A DNA stretch of 64,000 bases from assembly GCA_949283205.1 (NCBI GenBank), contig CASDSD010000003.1:1-64000 (forward strand), in the 5' to 3' direction. Positions within the stretch are counted from its first letter, which is position 1. Each line of letters starts with the position of its first letter. The notes under the pieces are model-generated. The model saw only the letters and a program-made list of their open reading frames with translations. It did not search any database and was not told the DNA's origin. Both the position numbers and the translations under genes were made by a program. Positions 35,013-47,479 of this stretch are shown piece by piece. The DNA comes from an uncultured Alistipes sp. Its GTDB lineage: Bacteria > Bacteroidota > Bacteroidia > Bacteroidales > Rikenellaceae.

Positions 35013-35245
35013 TTTTTTGTCACGCTCCGCCTTCCGTGTCTGCACGTGGGGCTTGCCGCAGCGTACATGCGGACAAAGGGCGTGCCGCGATCTTCACGCC
35101 ACGACACGCCGGGCCTGCGGTGAGGCGCCGTGCTGTTGCCGCGTCGTATGGCCTTCGGGAGGCAACGTTGCATGGCGGCAGTGCTTACTTTCTCGAAATT
35201 ATTCGTATCTTTGGCCTCGGAGCCTGCCCGGAGTCGGCACGGTGG

Positions 35246-35902
35246 ATGATGACACTGCGAAATATCATAATATTATACCTGTTGTTGCCGTTTGCTGCGG
35301 TCATGTCCGGCGTCGGGGCCTGCCGCGCACAGGACCGGCAGACGGAATCATACCTCTACCGGACGGAATACGGACGGCGCTATGCGGCACGTATGGAGAT
35401 GGGGGTATCGCTCGCGGCGGCATATATGGGAGTGTCGGCCGCCGAGGGTTTCCCGCTCGCGCCGCGCCTGGGCGTTCGCGGGGCGCTGGTGATGTCGCTC
35501 TGTTGGGCGGAGCGCTACGGCCTGCAGCTGGAGCTGGGATACGTCTTCAACAAGATCCGCGCCGAGGGCGCGGATGGCGTGGGACATGACGTACGCTCGA
35601 ACGTGATGGAGATACCGCTGCTCTTCTCGCTGCGCGGGATGGGCCCGCTGCGGTTGAATGTCGGGCCGGTGCTGTCGCTCGCCGGTACGGGGCGTTACGA
35701 CGCGGGTACGGAGCGGGTCGAGTTCGGCCGCCTGCGTACGACGGTGGGATATTCGGCCGGAGCGAGTGTGGCGCTGTCACAACATTTGGCCGTGGATGCC
35801 CGTTTTACGGGTAACATGGGCCGCACGCTCAACTATTACGAGGGCCTCGAGGGGCGTAACTACGGCTATTGGGCGACATTGGGGCTCTGTTACATGTTTT
35901 GA
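35246..35902 (+). CDS. Outer-membrane beta-barrel protein (porin-like)
   Basis: About 218 residues. The signal peptide ([16 protein letters not shown], ending near CRAQD) is followed by alternating hydrophobic strands ([64 protein letters not shown]) and ends with LCYMF, an outer-membrane insertion signal with terminal Phe. This fits the OmpA-like/PorT-like barrel group. It starts at 35246 or the adjacent ATG; TATCTTTG at 35206-35213 may be the -7 box. It ends 6 bases before phoH. Confidence 0.8.
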   Translation: MMTLRNIIILYLLLPFAAVMSGVGACRAQDRQTESYLYRTEYGRRYAARMEMGVSLAAAYMGVSAAEGFPLAPRLGVRGALVMSLCWAERYGLQLELGYVFNKIRAEGADGVGHDVRSNVMEIPLLFSLRGMGPLRLNVGPVLSLAGTGRYDAGTERVEFGRLRTTVGYSAGASVALSQHLAVDARFTGNMGRTLNYYEGLEGRNYGYWATLGLCYMF

Positions 35903-35908
35903 TGGATT

Positions 35909-36961
35909 ATGATTTCCGAAGAGATAAACAAACTGATTCCGATCGAAGGGGTCGATACGCGCGAACTCTACGGCGCGCAGGATCTCTATCTGGAGCAGAT
36001 AAGGGCTCTCGCCCCGAAGGTGAAGATCGTGGCGCGCGGATCGTCGCTGCGCGTACTTGGCTCGAAGGGGGATGTGGAGTCCTTCGAGCGTAAGATGAAT
36101 TCGCTCATCGACTATTACATAAAGTATCGCCACATATCGAAGGAGGTGGTTTCGCAGGCCTTTTCCGAGGGGTTGAGCGACCGTGTGGAGGCGTCGTCGG
36201 ACAAGGATACCATCGTCTTCGGCAACAACGGCGTGGCCGTGCGAGCGCGCACGGTCAACCAGCGGCGTCTCGTCGAACTCTATAATACGAACGACCTTCT
36301 CTTTGCCGTGGGGCCTGCGGGCTCGGGCAAGACCTATACGGCCATAGCGCTGGCGGTGCGCGCGCTCAAGGAGCGTGTCGTGCGGCGTGTCATCCTGACG
36401 CGGCCCGCCGTGGAGGCGGGCGAGAAGCTGGGCTTCCTGCCGGGCGACATGAAGGAGAAGCTCGATCCCTATCTGCAGCCCCTGTACGATGCGCTGAACG
36501 ATATGATCCCGGCTGCCAAGTTGCAGAAGTATCTCGAGGACGGCACGGTACAGATCGCGCCGCTGGCCTACATGCGCGGTCGCACGCTGGATAACGCCTT
36601 CGTCATCCTCGACGAGGCGCAGAATACCACCTCGTCGCAGATAAAGATGTTCCTGACGCGCATGGGCCGCAATGCGAAGTTCATCGTTACGGGCGACGTG
36701 ACGCAGATCGACCTGCCGCACAAGAGCGACAGCGGCCTGACGCGTGCCATGGAGACGCTGCGCGGGATCGATGGTATCGGCATCGTGGAGTTCGACCGCC
36801 GGGATATCGTGCGCCACCACCTTGTGAAGTATATCGTCGAGGCGTTCGACCGCCGCGACCGCCGTGAGGAGAGGGTAGATATGAACGCCCGTGATGTCAG
36901 TGACGGTGGTGAGGCGGAATCCGCAGCGGCGCGGGTGGAGGATACCTCTGCGTCGGAGTGA
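35909..36961 (+). CDS. phoH: PhoH family ATPase
   Basis: A 350-residue cytosolic P-loop protein. Walker A GPAGSGKTYT is near residue 135 and Walker B VILDEAQN near 230, with the long conserved stretch LRPAVEAGEKLGFLPGD-like (here TRPAVEAGEKLGFLPGD). An N-terminal KH-like segment (VARGSSLRVLGSKGDV) suggests RNA binding. The tail (about 325-350) is variable and acidic. PhoH proteins are linked to RNA metabolism and often neighbour ybeY. Confidence 0.95.
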   Translation: MISEEINKLIPIEGVDTRELYGAQDLYLEQIRALAPKVKIVARGSSLRVLGSKGDVESFERKMNSLIDYYIKYRHISKEVVSQAFSEGLSDRVEASSDKDTIVFGNNGVAVRARTVNQRRLVELYNTNDLLFAVGPAGSGKTYTAIALAVRALKERVVRRVILTRPAVEAGEKLGFLPGDMKEKLDPYLQPLYDALNDMIPAAKLQKYLEDGTVQIAPLAYMRGRTLDNAFVILDEAQNTTSSQIKMFLTRMGRNAKFIVTGDVTQIDLPHKSDSGLTRAMETLRGIDGIGIVEFDRRDIVRHHLVKYIVEAFDRRDRREERVDMNARDVSDGGEAESAAARVEDTSASE

Positions 36962-37018
36962 ACGGCATCGGGGCCGGCATGAATATTTTGAAATAATAGG
37001 ACTAAAACAAGCATACTT

Positions 37019-38482
37019 ATGGACAGAAACCTTAAATCGTTGAAACCCGAGAGCGTGTGGGCACGCTTCGCGGAGATTGTACGCATACCGCGTCCCTCGC
37101 ACAGCGAGGCCAGGATACGCCGTTACCTTGTGGAGTTCGCCGAGAGCCACGGCATCGAGCATTGTGTCGATGAGGCCGGCAACGTATACATGCACAAGGG
37201 GGCCACGGCGGGGATGGAGAACCGCAAGGGGCTTATTCTTCAGGCGCACGTCGATATGGTGGCGCAGAAGAACAAGGACAAGGAGTTCGATTTCGAGAAT
37301 GACCCGATAGATGCCTACATCGACGGCGACCGCGTGACGGCCGACGGTACGACGCTCGGCGCCGACAACGGTATCGGTATCGCGGCGGCCCTGGCGGTAA
37401 TGTCGGACGACGCGCTTGCGCACGGCGAACTGGAGGCACTCTTCACGGCCACCGAGGAGACGGGAATGGACGGGGCGTTCGGCCTCAAGGCGGGTCTGCT
37501 GAAGGGAGACATCCTTCTGAACCTCGATTCGGAGACCGAGGGCGAGCTCTATGTAGGTTGTGCCGGAGGTCTGGATGCCAACATACGTCTGCCTTACGAG
37601 GCTGTGGCGGCCCCGGCCGCGGGGTATGCCCCCCTGCGCGTGTCGGTTCGCGGCTGCAAGGGAGGACACTCGGGAATACAGATCATCTGCCAGCGTGCCA
37701 ATGCCAACAAGTTGTTGTTCCGTCTGCTGCGCCGTATCTTGCGTCTGTGCGACATGAAGCTCTGCTCGGTGGACGGCGGCGGGCTGCGCAATGCAATCCC
37801 GCGCGAGGCCGAGGCTGTGATAATGGTGCCGTGCGGCGACGTGGAGAGGGTGAAGGATGTCGCGGCGGAGTTCCTCGCCACGGTGACGGCCGAGTTTGCC
37901 GGTATCGAGGATTCGATCTCGGTGGAGGTCGCTGCGGCGGAGCCCTGCGCCGAGATGATCCCCGACGATGTTGCGGCGCGCCTTATGGCGGCGATGGTGG
38001 CATGCCATGATGGCGTGGCCCGCATGTCTACGGCCATGGAGGGTCTGGTGCAGACCTCGAACAATGTGGCCCGCGTGGTGTCGGACGGCAAGGCGGTGAC
38101 GGTAAACATGCTGATGCGCTCGTCGGTGCGTTCGGAGAAGGAGGCGCTGGCCGACTCGATCGAGGCGGTCTTCACGCTGGCGGGAGCCGAGGTCGAGTTC
38201 TCGGGCGGCTACGACGGCTGGAATCCCGATATGGAGTCTCCCATATTGAAGACGATGATCGGCATGTACGAGAGGCTCTACGGGCGTCGTCCCGCCGTGA
38301 CGGCCATCCATGCCGGTCTGGAGTGCGGCATCATTGGCGGCAAGTACCCGAACCTGGACATGATCTCGTTCGGCCCGACGATAAACTATCCCCACTCGCC
38401 CGACGAGAATGTCGAGATCGCATCGGTGGGGCGGTTCTATGATTTCCTGGTACATACGATAGAAAACGCCCCCGAGAGATGA
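37019..38482 (+). CDS. pepD: Aminoacyl-histidine dipeptidase (PepD, M20C)
   Basis: A 487-residue cytosolic dizinc dipeptidase of the M20 family, which cleaves Xaa-His and other dipeptides. Metal ligands: His in LQAHVDMV, Asp in LGADNGIG, the Glu pair in ATEETGMDG, Asp in NLDSET, and a late His in SPDENVEI context (NYPHSPDE). Length matches PepD. The stop overlaps the next start by four bases (ATGA). Confidence 0.95.
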   Translation: MDRNLKSLKPESVWARFAEIVRIPRPSHSEARIRRYLVEFAESHGIEHCVDEAGNVYMHKGATAGMENRKGLILQAHVDMVAQKNKDKEFDFENDPIDAYIDGDRVTADGTTLGADNGIGIAAALAVMSDDALAHGELEALFTATEETGMDGAFGLKAGLLKGDILLNLDSETEGELYVGCAGGLDANIRLPYEAVAAPAAGYAPLRVSVRGCKGGHSGIQIICQRANANKLLFRLLRRILRLCDMKLCSVDGGGLRNAIPREAEAVIMVPCGDVERVKDVAAEFLATVTAEFAGIEDSISVEVAAAEPCAEMIPDDVAARLMAAMVACHDGVARMSTAMEGLVQTSNNVARVVSDGKAVTVNMLMRSSVRSEKEALADSIEAVFTLAGAEVEFSGGYDGWNPDMESPILKTMIGMYERLYGRRPAVTAIHAGLECGIIGGKYPNLDMISFGPTINYPHSPDENVEIASVGRFYDFLVHTIENAPER

Positions 38483-39450
38483 CGCTCCGTCAGATGACAG
38501 CCGACATATCGGAGAAGTGGTTCGTCATAGTGAATCCCGTATCGGGGTCGGGGCGCGGGCTGATCGACCTGCCGCAGATATCGAAGCTCATACGCGACAA
38601 CGATATCCCCTACGAGCTGGTCTTCTCGCAGCACAAGCACCATCCGACGGAACTCACCGTGCGGGCCGTAAACGCCGGTTATCGCCGTATTATCGTCATC
38701 GGTGGCGACGGCACGCTGCACGAGGTGGTGAACGGGCTGTTCATACAGCAGGCCGTCTCGCCCGACGAGGTTACGGTGTCGGTCGTGGCCGTGGGTACGG
38801 GCAACGACTGGGTGCGCATGTTCGGTATCCCGACACACTACTCGGAGGCGATCCGTGCCATCCGCGAAGGCCATACCTTCCTGCAGGATGTCGGCGAGGT
38901 GTACTATACCGAGTCGCAGTTCCAGCAGATGCGATATATGGCCAATGTGGCGGGCGCGGGGTTCGATGCCGATGTGATACGCTGTTACCAGCACTACAAG
39001 AACAAGGGGCGGCGCGGACGCCATCTCTACCCGCTGTCGATCCTGCGGAGCTATTTCCGCTACCGTTCGACGGGGGTGAAGGTGTGGGTGGACGACAAGC
39101 TCGTACACAACGACCTGCTCTTCAGCGTCGCCATCGGTGTCTGCAAGTACAACGGCGGCGGCGTGCAGCAGCTGCCCGAGGCTGTGGCCGACGACGGCCT
39201 GCTGGATATCACGCTCATCCGTCCCGTACACTGGTGGCATGTGGTGTTCCGTCTGAAGCGTTTCTTCAACGGCAGCATCTATACCATAGGCCACGTCGGA
39301 CATTTCCAGGGGCGGAACGTGCGTATCGAGTCGTCGCCCGAGATGCCCATCGAGGTCGACGGCGAGATCCTGGGCGGCTCGCCTCTGGAGTTCAAGATAC
39401 GCCACCGTTGCATACGGGTGATCGTGAACAAGGATTTCCTGGAAGGGTGA
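38479..39450 (+). CDS. Diacylglycerol kinase-like lipid kinase
   Basis: A 323-residue DAGK_cat/YegS-type kinase. The nucleotide region reads VNPVSGSGRGL, the glycine-rich loop GGDGTLHEVVNG, and GTGNDWVRMF follows. The C-terminal half holds NVAGAGFDADV and the EVDGE segment near the end (PIEVDGEIL). It phosphorylates a lipid such as diacylglycerol or a sphingoid base; Bacteroidales make sphingolipids, so either is possible. It is translationally coupled to pepD. An in-frame ATG at 38494 is a possible start. Confidence 0.92.
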   Translation: MTLRQMTADISEKWFVIVNPVSGSGRGLIDLPQISKLIRDNDIPYELVFSQHKHHPTELTVRAVNAGYRRIIVIGGDGTLHEVVNGLFIQQAVSPDEVTVSVVAVGTGNDWVRMFGIPTHYSEAIRAIREGHTFLQDVGEVYYTESQFQQMRYMANVAGAGFDADVIRCYQHYKNKGRRGRHLYPLSILRSYFRYRSTGVKVWVDDKLVHNDLLFSVAIGVCKYNGGGVQQLPEAVADDGLLDITLIRPVHWWHVVFRLKRFFNGSIYTIGHVGHFQGRNVRIESSPEMPIEVDGEILGGSPLEFKIRHRCIRVIVNKDFLEG

Positions 39451-39486
39451 CGCCGGTTCCGCACCGCGTCGGTTGTAACAAGCGAA

Positions 39487-39512
39487 GAGGCGAACCCGCA
39501 AGGGTCCGCCTC
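39487..39512. terminator. Hairpin between convergent lipid kinase and lipoprotein genes
   Basis: GAGGCGAACCC and GGGTCCGCCTC pair at 10 of 11 positions with a GCAA loop. There is no U-run. Confidence 0.4.
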
Positions 39513-39560
39513 TGTCGTTGAAAAGGGATTTATCGTATTCGGTTACGTGTGGTCTGCGGT

Positions 39561-40136
39561 CTAGTCTTCCGTGACTGTCACCTCCTCGTCGATCTCCACG
39601 ACCCAGTCGAAGAGGTCGTTGGCGCACTGCTGCTGGAACTGCGTCAGCTGCGAATCGTTCGTCGTGTCGGCGAGGATGGCGTTGAAGAACTGTTCCATGG
39701 TCATGTATTGTGCGTTGACCTTCTGCGCGAAGCACTGGTAGAATGCCTTCTGCTGTTCGTGCGTCAGCCCGTCGGGCAGGATGCCCTGGCTTACCAGGTA
39801 CCGGTAGGGGTAGAGGTGTCGCATGTTGTGCGCATCGGCATCGAGTTCGTCGACGATGGTGGTTATGACGTAGTAATCTACGGTATCGTCCACGGCGGGC
39901 ATCTCGATGAATGTCGCGTAGACTGGATAGGCCTCCTCGATGGTGCCGGCAACACCGTCGGTGAAGACTATGAACTCGGGATCGGTCAGATCCTGAAGGT
40001 AGGCCATCTGGCGGTATGCCTTGAGGGCCTCGCGCATGGCCTTCTTCTGTTCGTGGTTCCATTTTGCCTGGGGCGAACAACCCAATGCCGTCGCCGCAAA
40101 GGCGAGAAGTGAAAAGTAGAGTAGAATCTTTTTCAT
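39561..40136 (-). CDS. Lipoprotein of unknown function
   Basis: 191 residues. The signal peptide MKKILLYFSLLAFAATALGCS ends in a clear lipobox (Cys20). The mature part is mostly helical and acidic, rich in Gln, Asp and aromatic residues (AYRQMAYLQDL, EQQKAFYQCFAQKV, QFQQQCANDLFDWV). Two cysteines in the mature part (YQCF, QQCA) could form a disulfide. I do not recognise the family. It stands alone between a convergent and a divergent gene. Confidence 0.8.
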   Translation of the reverse strand: MKKILLYFSLLAFAATALGCSPQAKWNHEQKKAMREALKAYRQMAYLQDLTDPEFIVFTDGVAGTIEEAYPVYATFIEMPAVDDTVDYYVITTIVDELDADAHNMRHLYPYRYLVSQGILPDGLTHEQQKAFYQCFAQKVNAQYMTMEQFFNAILADTTNDSQLTQFQQQCANDLFDWVVEIDEEVTVTED

Positions 40137-40223
40137 AAAGAGTGTCGTTTTTTGAGATATTCTGCCTTCGAGTCGAGCAATCGGTGTGCCAAAATGCGTA
40201 ACTTTGGGTTAAAACACCGTGCT

Positions 40224-40607
40224 ATGGATATTATGGACCTTCGGGAATATCTGCTGTCGCTGCCCGAGACGGAGGAGTCGACGCCCTTCGACGAGACGAC
40301 GCTCGTGTACAAGATCGGCGGGCGTATGTTCGCCTGCGCCGACATGGAGGAGTTCTCATATGTGGTGGTGAAGCACGACCCCGACGAGGGCGAGGCTCTG
40401 CGCGAACGCCATGCGGAGATCACGCCGGCATGGCACTTCAACAAGCGTTACTGGAGTGCCGTGGCCGTGACGGGCGACCTGCCCGAGTCTTTGGTGCGCA
40501 GCCTGATCCGCGCCTCGTATATCTATACGCTGCACAATACGGTCACGCCGAAGGCGCGGCGCGAGGAGATCGAGCGGCGCGTGCTGCCGCTTCTGGAGAA
40601 GATGTGA
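40224..40607 (+). CDS. MmcQ/YjbR family protein
   Basis: A 127-residue protein of the MmcQ/YjbR fold (CyaY-like, often annotated DNA-binding). Family features: LREYLLSLPETEESTPFDE at the start, VYKIGGRMFAC, VVKHDPDEGEALRE, ITPAWHFNKRYWSAV and IRASYIYT. The start at MDIMDLREY gives the normal family length. It is divergent from the lipoprotein. The biochemical role of the family is poorly defined. Confidence 0.9.
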   Translation: MDIMDLREYLLSLPETEESTPFDETTLVYKIGGRMFACADMEEFSYVVVKHDPDEGEALRERHAEITPAWHFNKRYWSAVAVTGDLPESLVRSLIRASYIYTLHNTVTPKARREEIERRVLPLLEKM

Positions 40608-40750
40608 CGTCCGAGCGTGGGGTGCCGCAACGCGGGTTCCGGCCGCATGGGAATGCGAGCGCCGGGGCGGGCGTACGTATTGTCGTGGCATGTCTGGCGG
40701 GGCCTGTCTCCGTCTTGCCGTCTGCCGCAAAGGTTCCGGATAATAAAATA

Positions 40751-40776
40751 CGGGGCGTCGCTTTCGCGGCGCCCCG
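40751..40776 (-). terminator. Terminator of tRNA-Ala
   Basis: An 11-base stem (40751-40761 with 40766-40776, one G-U pair) around a four-base loop. On the minus strand it is followed by TATTTTATTAT. Confidence 0.8.
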
Positions 40777-40782
40777 TTCGTG

Positions 40783-40856
40783 TGGAGAATATCGGGCTCG
40801 AACCGATGACCTCTTGCATGCCATGCAAACGCTCTAGCCAGCTGAGCTAATCCCCC
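40783..40856 (-). tRNA. tRNA-Ala (GGC anticodon)
   Basis: 74 bases on the minus strand. Acceptor GGGGGAT pairs with ATTCTCC, the D arm has GCTC/GAGC, and the anticodon stem is TTTGC/GCAAG with loop ATGGCAT (anticodon GGC, reads GCC). The T arm is ATCGG-TTCGAGC-CCGAT. The 3' CCA is not encoded. Confidence 0.95.
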
Positions 40857-40867
40857 ATTTGCGGTTA

Positions 40868-40899
40868 CAAATATATGGAGCGAAATCGATATTTCCAAA
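40868..40899 (-). promoter_or_regulatory. Promoter of tRNA-Ala
   Basis: On the minus strand TTTG (40896-40899), a 20-base spacer, then TATATTTG (40868-40875), 12 bases upstream of the mature tRNA 5' end. Confidence 0.75.
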
Positions 40900-40988
40900 A
40901 ACGGGCATCAAAAATATTTCATTTCGTCTCGGATCGGGGCTCCGCATGCCTCTGCACGGGCGGGGCGGTCGCATGCCGGCAAGGTGTC

Positions 40989-41020
40989 GCCGCACCGCCC
41001 GAAGCCATTCCGGGTGCGGC
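40989..41020 (-). terminator. Possible hairpin at the end of the thi operon
   Basis: GCCGCACC and GGTGCGGC form a perfect 8-base stem with a 16-base loop, 24 bases after the last thi gene. No U-run follows, so this is tentative. Confidence 0.3.
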
Positions 41021-41043
41021 GCGGCGCCTCCCCTGCGCCGGGA

Positions 41044-42447
41044 CTATCTCTTGACCATATGCCACAGCGGGCCGTTGCCGTGACCTATCTCCATGCGGCT
41101 CCCGGCACGTATGGCTGCCGTGACGTACCGCTTGGCTTCGGCTATGGCCTCGACGAGGGGGAATCCCTGCGCCAGCAGCGCGGCGATGGCCGACGACAGG
41201 GTGCATCCCGTGCCGTGGAGGTTGCGTGTGGCGATCCTCTCGCCCGTGAACCGCTCCGTGCGGCCGTCGCGGCAGAGGATGTCGCAGATGGGTCCCTCGG
41301 TCAAATGGCCTCCCTTGATAAGTACTGCCGTGCCGTACCGTTCGCACAACTCCCGCGCAGCATCCTCCATCTCGCCGAGCGACGTGATGGGACGGCGCCA
41401 CAGCACTCCGGCCTCGCTCATGTTGGGCGTGATGATAGTGGCGGCGGGGATCAGTTCGTTCTCGATGATCTCCGTGGTGCGCTCCTCGATAAGGCGGTGG
41501 CCGCTTGTGGATACCATCACGGGGTCGTATACCACCCATTGCGGCGTGTGGCGGCGCAGTGCCGCGGCGATGGTGCGGACGATCTCGGCGTCGTTCACCA
41601 TACCTATCTTGACGGCCTGCGGAGCGATGTCCTCCATCACGGCATCTATCTGGTCTGCGACGACCTGCGGCGGGATGGGGTATACGCTCCGTACGCCGAG
41701 CGTGTTCTGTACCGTGACGGCGGTTATCGCCGTGGCGGCATATGCCCCGAGAGCCGTTACGGCCTTGATGTCGGCCTGTATTCCGGCGCCGCCCGAGGGA
41801 TCGGACCCCGCTATCGAGAGTACGGCTGCGGGACGTGTCGCGGCGATATCTTCCACGGCGGCCGCAATGCCGGCGGCGCGGCGGCAGCGTACGAACGTCT
41901 CGACGGGGTCGGGCGTGTTCCATATGGCGCCGAGCAGCGCCGCTCCGCCGAAGCCCATATCGGCAATGTCGGCGATGTTGCTCTCGTCGATACCTCCGAG
42001 AGCTATGACGCTGTGGTCGATAATGCCGGCGCGGCGCGCCTCGTCGATCTGGCGGCGCGTGAAGGCGGCGGCATAGCCCCGTTTGGAGATGCTGTCGAAG
42101 ATGGGGCTCAGTGTGACGTAGTCGCAGACGCCCTTGCAGCGTTCGACCTCCTCGAGCGAATGGCACGTGCGGCTGATTTGTCCCTTGTATCCTTTTGGCG
42201 GCAGGGGGTTGCGGCTGTTGAGCTGTATGCCGCGCAGGCCGTAGCGTTCTGCCAGCGCAAAGGCGCTGTGCAGCACGATGCGGTTGCGGTAGCGGGGCGG
42301 GATGGCGCATACGAGCTGTTCGATGCGTTCGTCCGCGATGTCGGGCTTGCGCAGGTGGAGTGTCTCCAAACCGCGCTCCATCATGGCGACAATGGTGTCG
42401 GCCTCGCCCTCGAAGATGTCGGGGCGCGTGTAGACTATCAGTCTCAT
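41044..42447 (-). CDS. thiD: Fused ThiE-like / HMP-phosphate kinase ThiD
   Basis: A 467-residue fusion. Residues 1 to about 205 are a ThiE/TenI-like TIM barrel (IVYTRPDIFEG, TLHLRKPD, LHSAFALAERYGLRGIQLNSRN, LSPIFDSISKRGY, ALGGIDESN). Residues about 212-467 are ThiD (LSIAGSDPSGGAGIQADIK, VYDPVMVSTSG, ITPNMSEA, VLIKGGH, HGTGCTLSSAIAA), which phosphorylates HMP to HMP-PP. The N-terminal barrel lacks the canonical ThiE pyrophosphate loop seen in the separate ThiE of this operon, so it may be TenI-like. It is the last operon gene and overlaps thiF by four bases. Confidence 0.93.
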   Translation of the reverse strand: MRLIVYTRPDIFEGEADTIVAMMERGLETLHLRKPDIADERIEQLVCAIPPRYRNRIVLHSAFALAERYGLRGIQLNSRNPLPPKGYKGQISRTCHSLEEVERCKGVCDYVTLSPIFDSISKRGYAAAFTRRQIDEARRAGIIDHSVIALGGIDESNIADIADMGFGGAALLGAIWNTPDPVETFVRCRRAAGIAAAVEDIAATRPAAVLSIAGSDPSGGAGIQADIKAVTALGAYAATAITAVTVQNTLGVRSVYPIPPQVVADQIDAVMEDIAPQAVKIGMVNDAEIVRTIAAALRRHTPQWVVYDPVMVSTSGHRLIEERTTEIIENELIPAATIITPNMSEAGVLWRRPITSLGEMEDAARELCERYGTAVLIKGGHLTEGPICDILCRDGRTERFTGERIATRNLHGTGCTLSSAIAALLAQGFPLVEAIAEAKRYVTAAIRAGSRMEIGHGNGPLWHMVKR

Positions 42448-43139
42448 GGCAGTTCCGATATGAAGGTTTGCATTGTTTTCATGTCTATCGACCACAGGTG
42501 TCCTGCAAGGGGTTCGCCGTAGCCGCATATTATCTTGAGCGTCTCCGAGGCCTGCACGGCCGCCGTCACGGCCGCCGTCGGACCCATCACACCCTTCGGG
42601 GCGGTGTAGTTCTCGAGTGCTGTCTGGTCGGGCCACAGGTCGCGGTATGTCCGCAGACGGGGCGGAAGGTTGAATACCGACACCTGGCCCTCGAATTCGC
42701 CTATGGCGCCGTATACATACGGTATCCCCATCCTGGCCGTAACGTCGCCCGCGATGTAGCGCGTGGCGAAGTTGTCGCAGCCGTCCACGACCACGTCGCA
42801 GCCCTTGATCAGGGTGTCGGCATTCGAAGCGTCGAGCCGCACGGCATGGACCTCGACGCTGATCCCGCCGTTCATGGCGCGCAGCCTGCGGGCGGCGCAC
42901 TCGACCTTCGGGGCATCGACATCGGCCTCGGTATAGAGTATCTGCCGCTGTAGGTTGTCGAGGCTCACGCAGTCGTCGTCGACCAGGCGTATTGTCCCGA
43001 CACCCGCTGCGGCGAGGTACATGGCCGCGGGCGAGCCGAGACCTCCGACACCCACGATGAGTACGCGCGCCGCCGCGAGGCGCCGCTGTCCCTCGTCGCC
43101 CACCTCGGCGAGCATCCTCTGGCGGTCGTAGCGCGTCAT
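42444..43139 (-). CDS. thiF: ThiF-type adenylyltransferase
   Basis: 231 residues of the E1-like ThiF/MoeB family. It activates the ThiS C-terminus with ATP. The ATP loop VGVGGLGSP, the Arg in NLQRQILY and the DGCDNFATRY motif are present. Where E. coli ThiF has cysteines for zinc and for the acyl-disulfide (CYRC and RNC before GVxGP), this protein has TYRDLWPD and ENYTAPKGVMGP, and no C-terminal CPxC. So sulfur loading probably works without those cysteines. It overlaps both neighbours by four bases. Confidence 0.92.
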   Translation of the reverse strand: MTRYDRQRMLAEVGDEGQRRLAAARVLIVGVGGLGSPAAMYLAAAGVGTIRLVDDDCVSLDNLQRQILYTEADVDAPKVECAARRLRAMNGGISVEVHAVRLDASNADTLIKGCDVVVDGCDNFATRYIAGDVTARMGIPYVYGAIGEFEGQVSVFNLPPRLRTYRDLWPDQTALENYTAPKGVMGPTAAVTAAVQASETLKIICGYGEPLAGHLWSIDMKTMQTFISELP

Positions 43140-44278
43140 GGCTGTGCGGTGCGCTGCGGTGTCATCATGTCGAACGAGGCGTCCCAGTCCTTCCATACGG
43201 GCTCGCGCCCGAGGCTCTTCAGGGCGCGCTCGACCTCGACGGCGGTGCGCTCGTCGCTCACGTGGAACTGCTCGAGCGCCTGCGGGTAGCTGTAGTAGCC
43301 TCCCGGGTCGGTCTTGCTCTCGGCCGACATGGTCGTGACGCCCAGGGTGGCCATGTGGTCGCGTATCGGGGCGGGCTCGCGCGTCGAGTAGGATATGTCG
43401 ACGTCGTGGTCGAAGATACGCATGGCGAAGGTCGCCTGCGCCAGCTCGCGGTCGCTCATGATGACGTTGGGCTGGAATCCCTCGTTCTCGGCGGGGCGCA
43501 TGCGCGGGAAGTTGATGCTGTATTTCGTACGCCAGTAGTGCTTCTGCAGGTAACGCAGGTGGTGGGCCATCATGGTGATGTCGGTGCGCCACTCCTCGAG
43601 CCCGATCAGCACGCCGAGGCCTATCGAGTGGACACCGGCCTGTCCCATGCGGTCGAAACCGTCGACACGCCACTCGAAGCGCGACTTCATGCCGCGCGGG
43701 TGGTAGACGTTGTATCGGGCGCGGTTGTAGGTCTCCTGGAAGCATATCACGCCGTTGAGACCGTGGTGTGTCAGGAGCTCGTACTCCTCTGCCTTGAGGG
43801 GCATGACCTCGATCTTGAGGTTGCTGAAGTAGGGCTTCGCCAGGTCGAGCGCGCGGGCTATGTAGTCTACGCCCGCCACGGCGGGGTTCTCGCCTGTCAC
43901 CAGCAGCAGGTTCTCGAAGGGGCCGAGGCGCTTGATGGCGCGGTACTCGTTCTCGATCTCCTCGGGCGTGAGGACGGTGCGCTTCATGGGGTTCGATATG
44001 TGGAAGCCGCAATATACGCACGAGTTGGTGCACGAGTTGGTGAGATAGAGCGGTATGAAGAGCGATATGGTGCGTCCGAAACGCTCCTCGGTATATCGGC
44101 GGCTCAGGCGCGCCATGGTCTCGAGGTACGGGGCCGCGGCGGGCGATACGAGCGCCATGAAGTCATCCACCGTGCAGTGTTCGGCCGCAAGGGCGCGCCG
44201 CACGTCGGCATCGGTCTTGGAGTAGATCGCCTCGGTGGTCCGCTCCCACGAAATCTCTTTCAAATAGTCTGAAAACAT
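43136..44278 (-). CDS. thiH: 2-iminoacetate synthase ThiH
   Basis: A 380-residue radical SAM enzyme that splits tyrosine to dehydroglycine and p-cresol for thiazole synthesis without oxygen. The cluster motif is CTNSCVYCGF (Cys-x3-Cys-x2-Cys). Conserved stretches EEIENEYRAIKRLGPFENLLLVTGE, CFQETYN and the SINFPRMRPAEN region fit ThiH. I chose MFSDYL as start because it gives the family length; an ATG at 44311 would add 11 residues. The gene ends within the thiF start. Confidence 0.95.
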   Translation of the reverse strand: MFSDYLKEISWERTTEAIYSKTDADVRRALAAEHCTVDDFMALVSPAAAPYLETMARLSRRYTEERFGRTISLFIPLYLTNSCTNSCVYCGFHISNPMKRTVLTPEEIENEYRAIKRLGPFENLLLVTGENPAVAGVDYIARALDLAKPYFSNLKIEVMPLKAEEYELLTHHGLNGVICFQETYNRARYNVYHPRGMKSRFEWRVDGFDRMGQAGVHSIGLGVLIGLEEWRTDITMMAHHLRYLQKHYWRTKYSINFPRMRPAENEGFQPNVIMSDRELAQATFAMRIFDHDVDISYSTREPAPIRDHMATLGVTTMSAESKTDPGGYYSYPQALEQFHVSDERTAVEVERALKSLGREPVWKDWDASFDMMTPQRTAQP

Positions 44279-44307
44279 ATCTTTTCCTTGTGTCAATCCA
44301 TTTTTGA

Positions 44308-47402
<3,095 letters not shown>

Positions 47403-47479
47403 TCAGTGATATTTTGACATTTTACTTCTTTCGCAAATACTGCCGTTGCCGTTTGCGGCGGGTGTATCCGGCCTCACGG

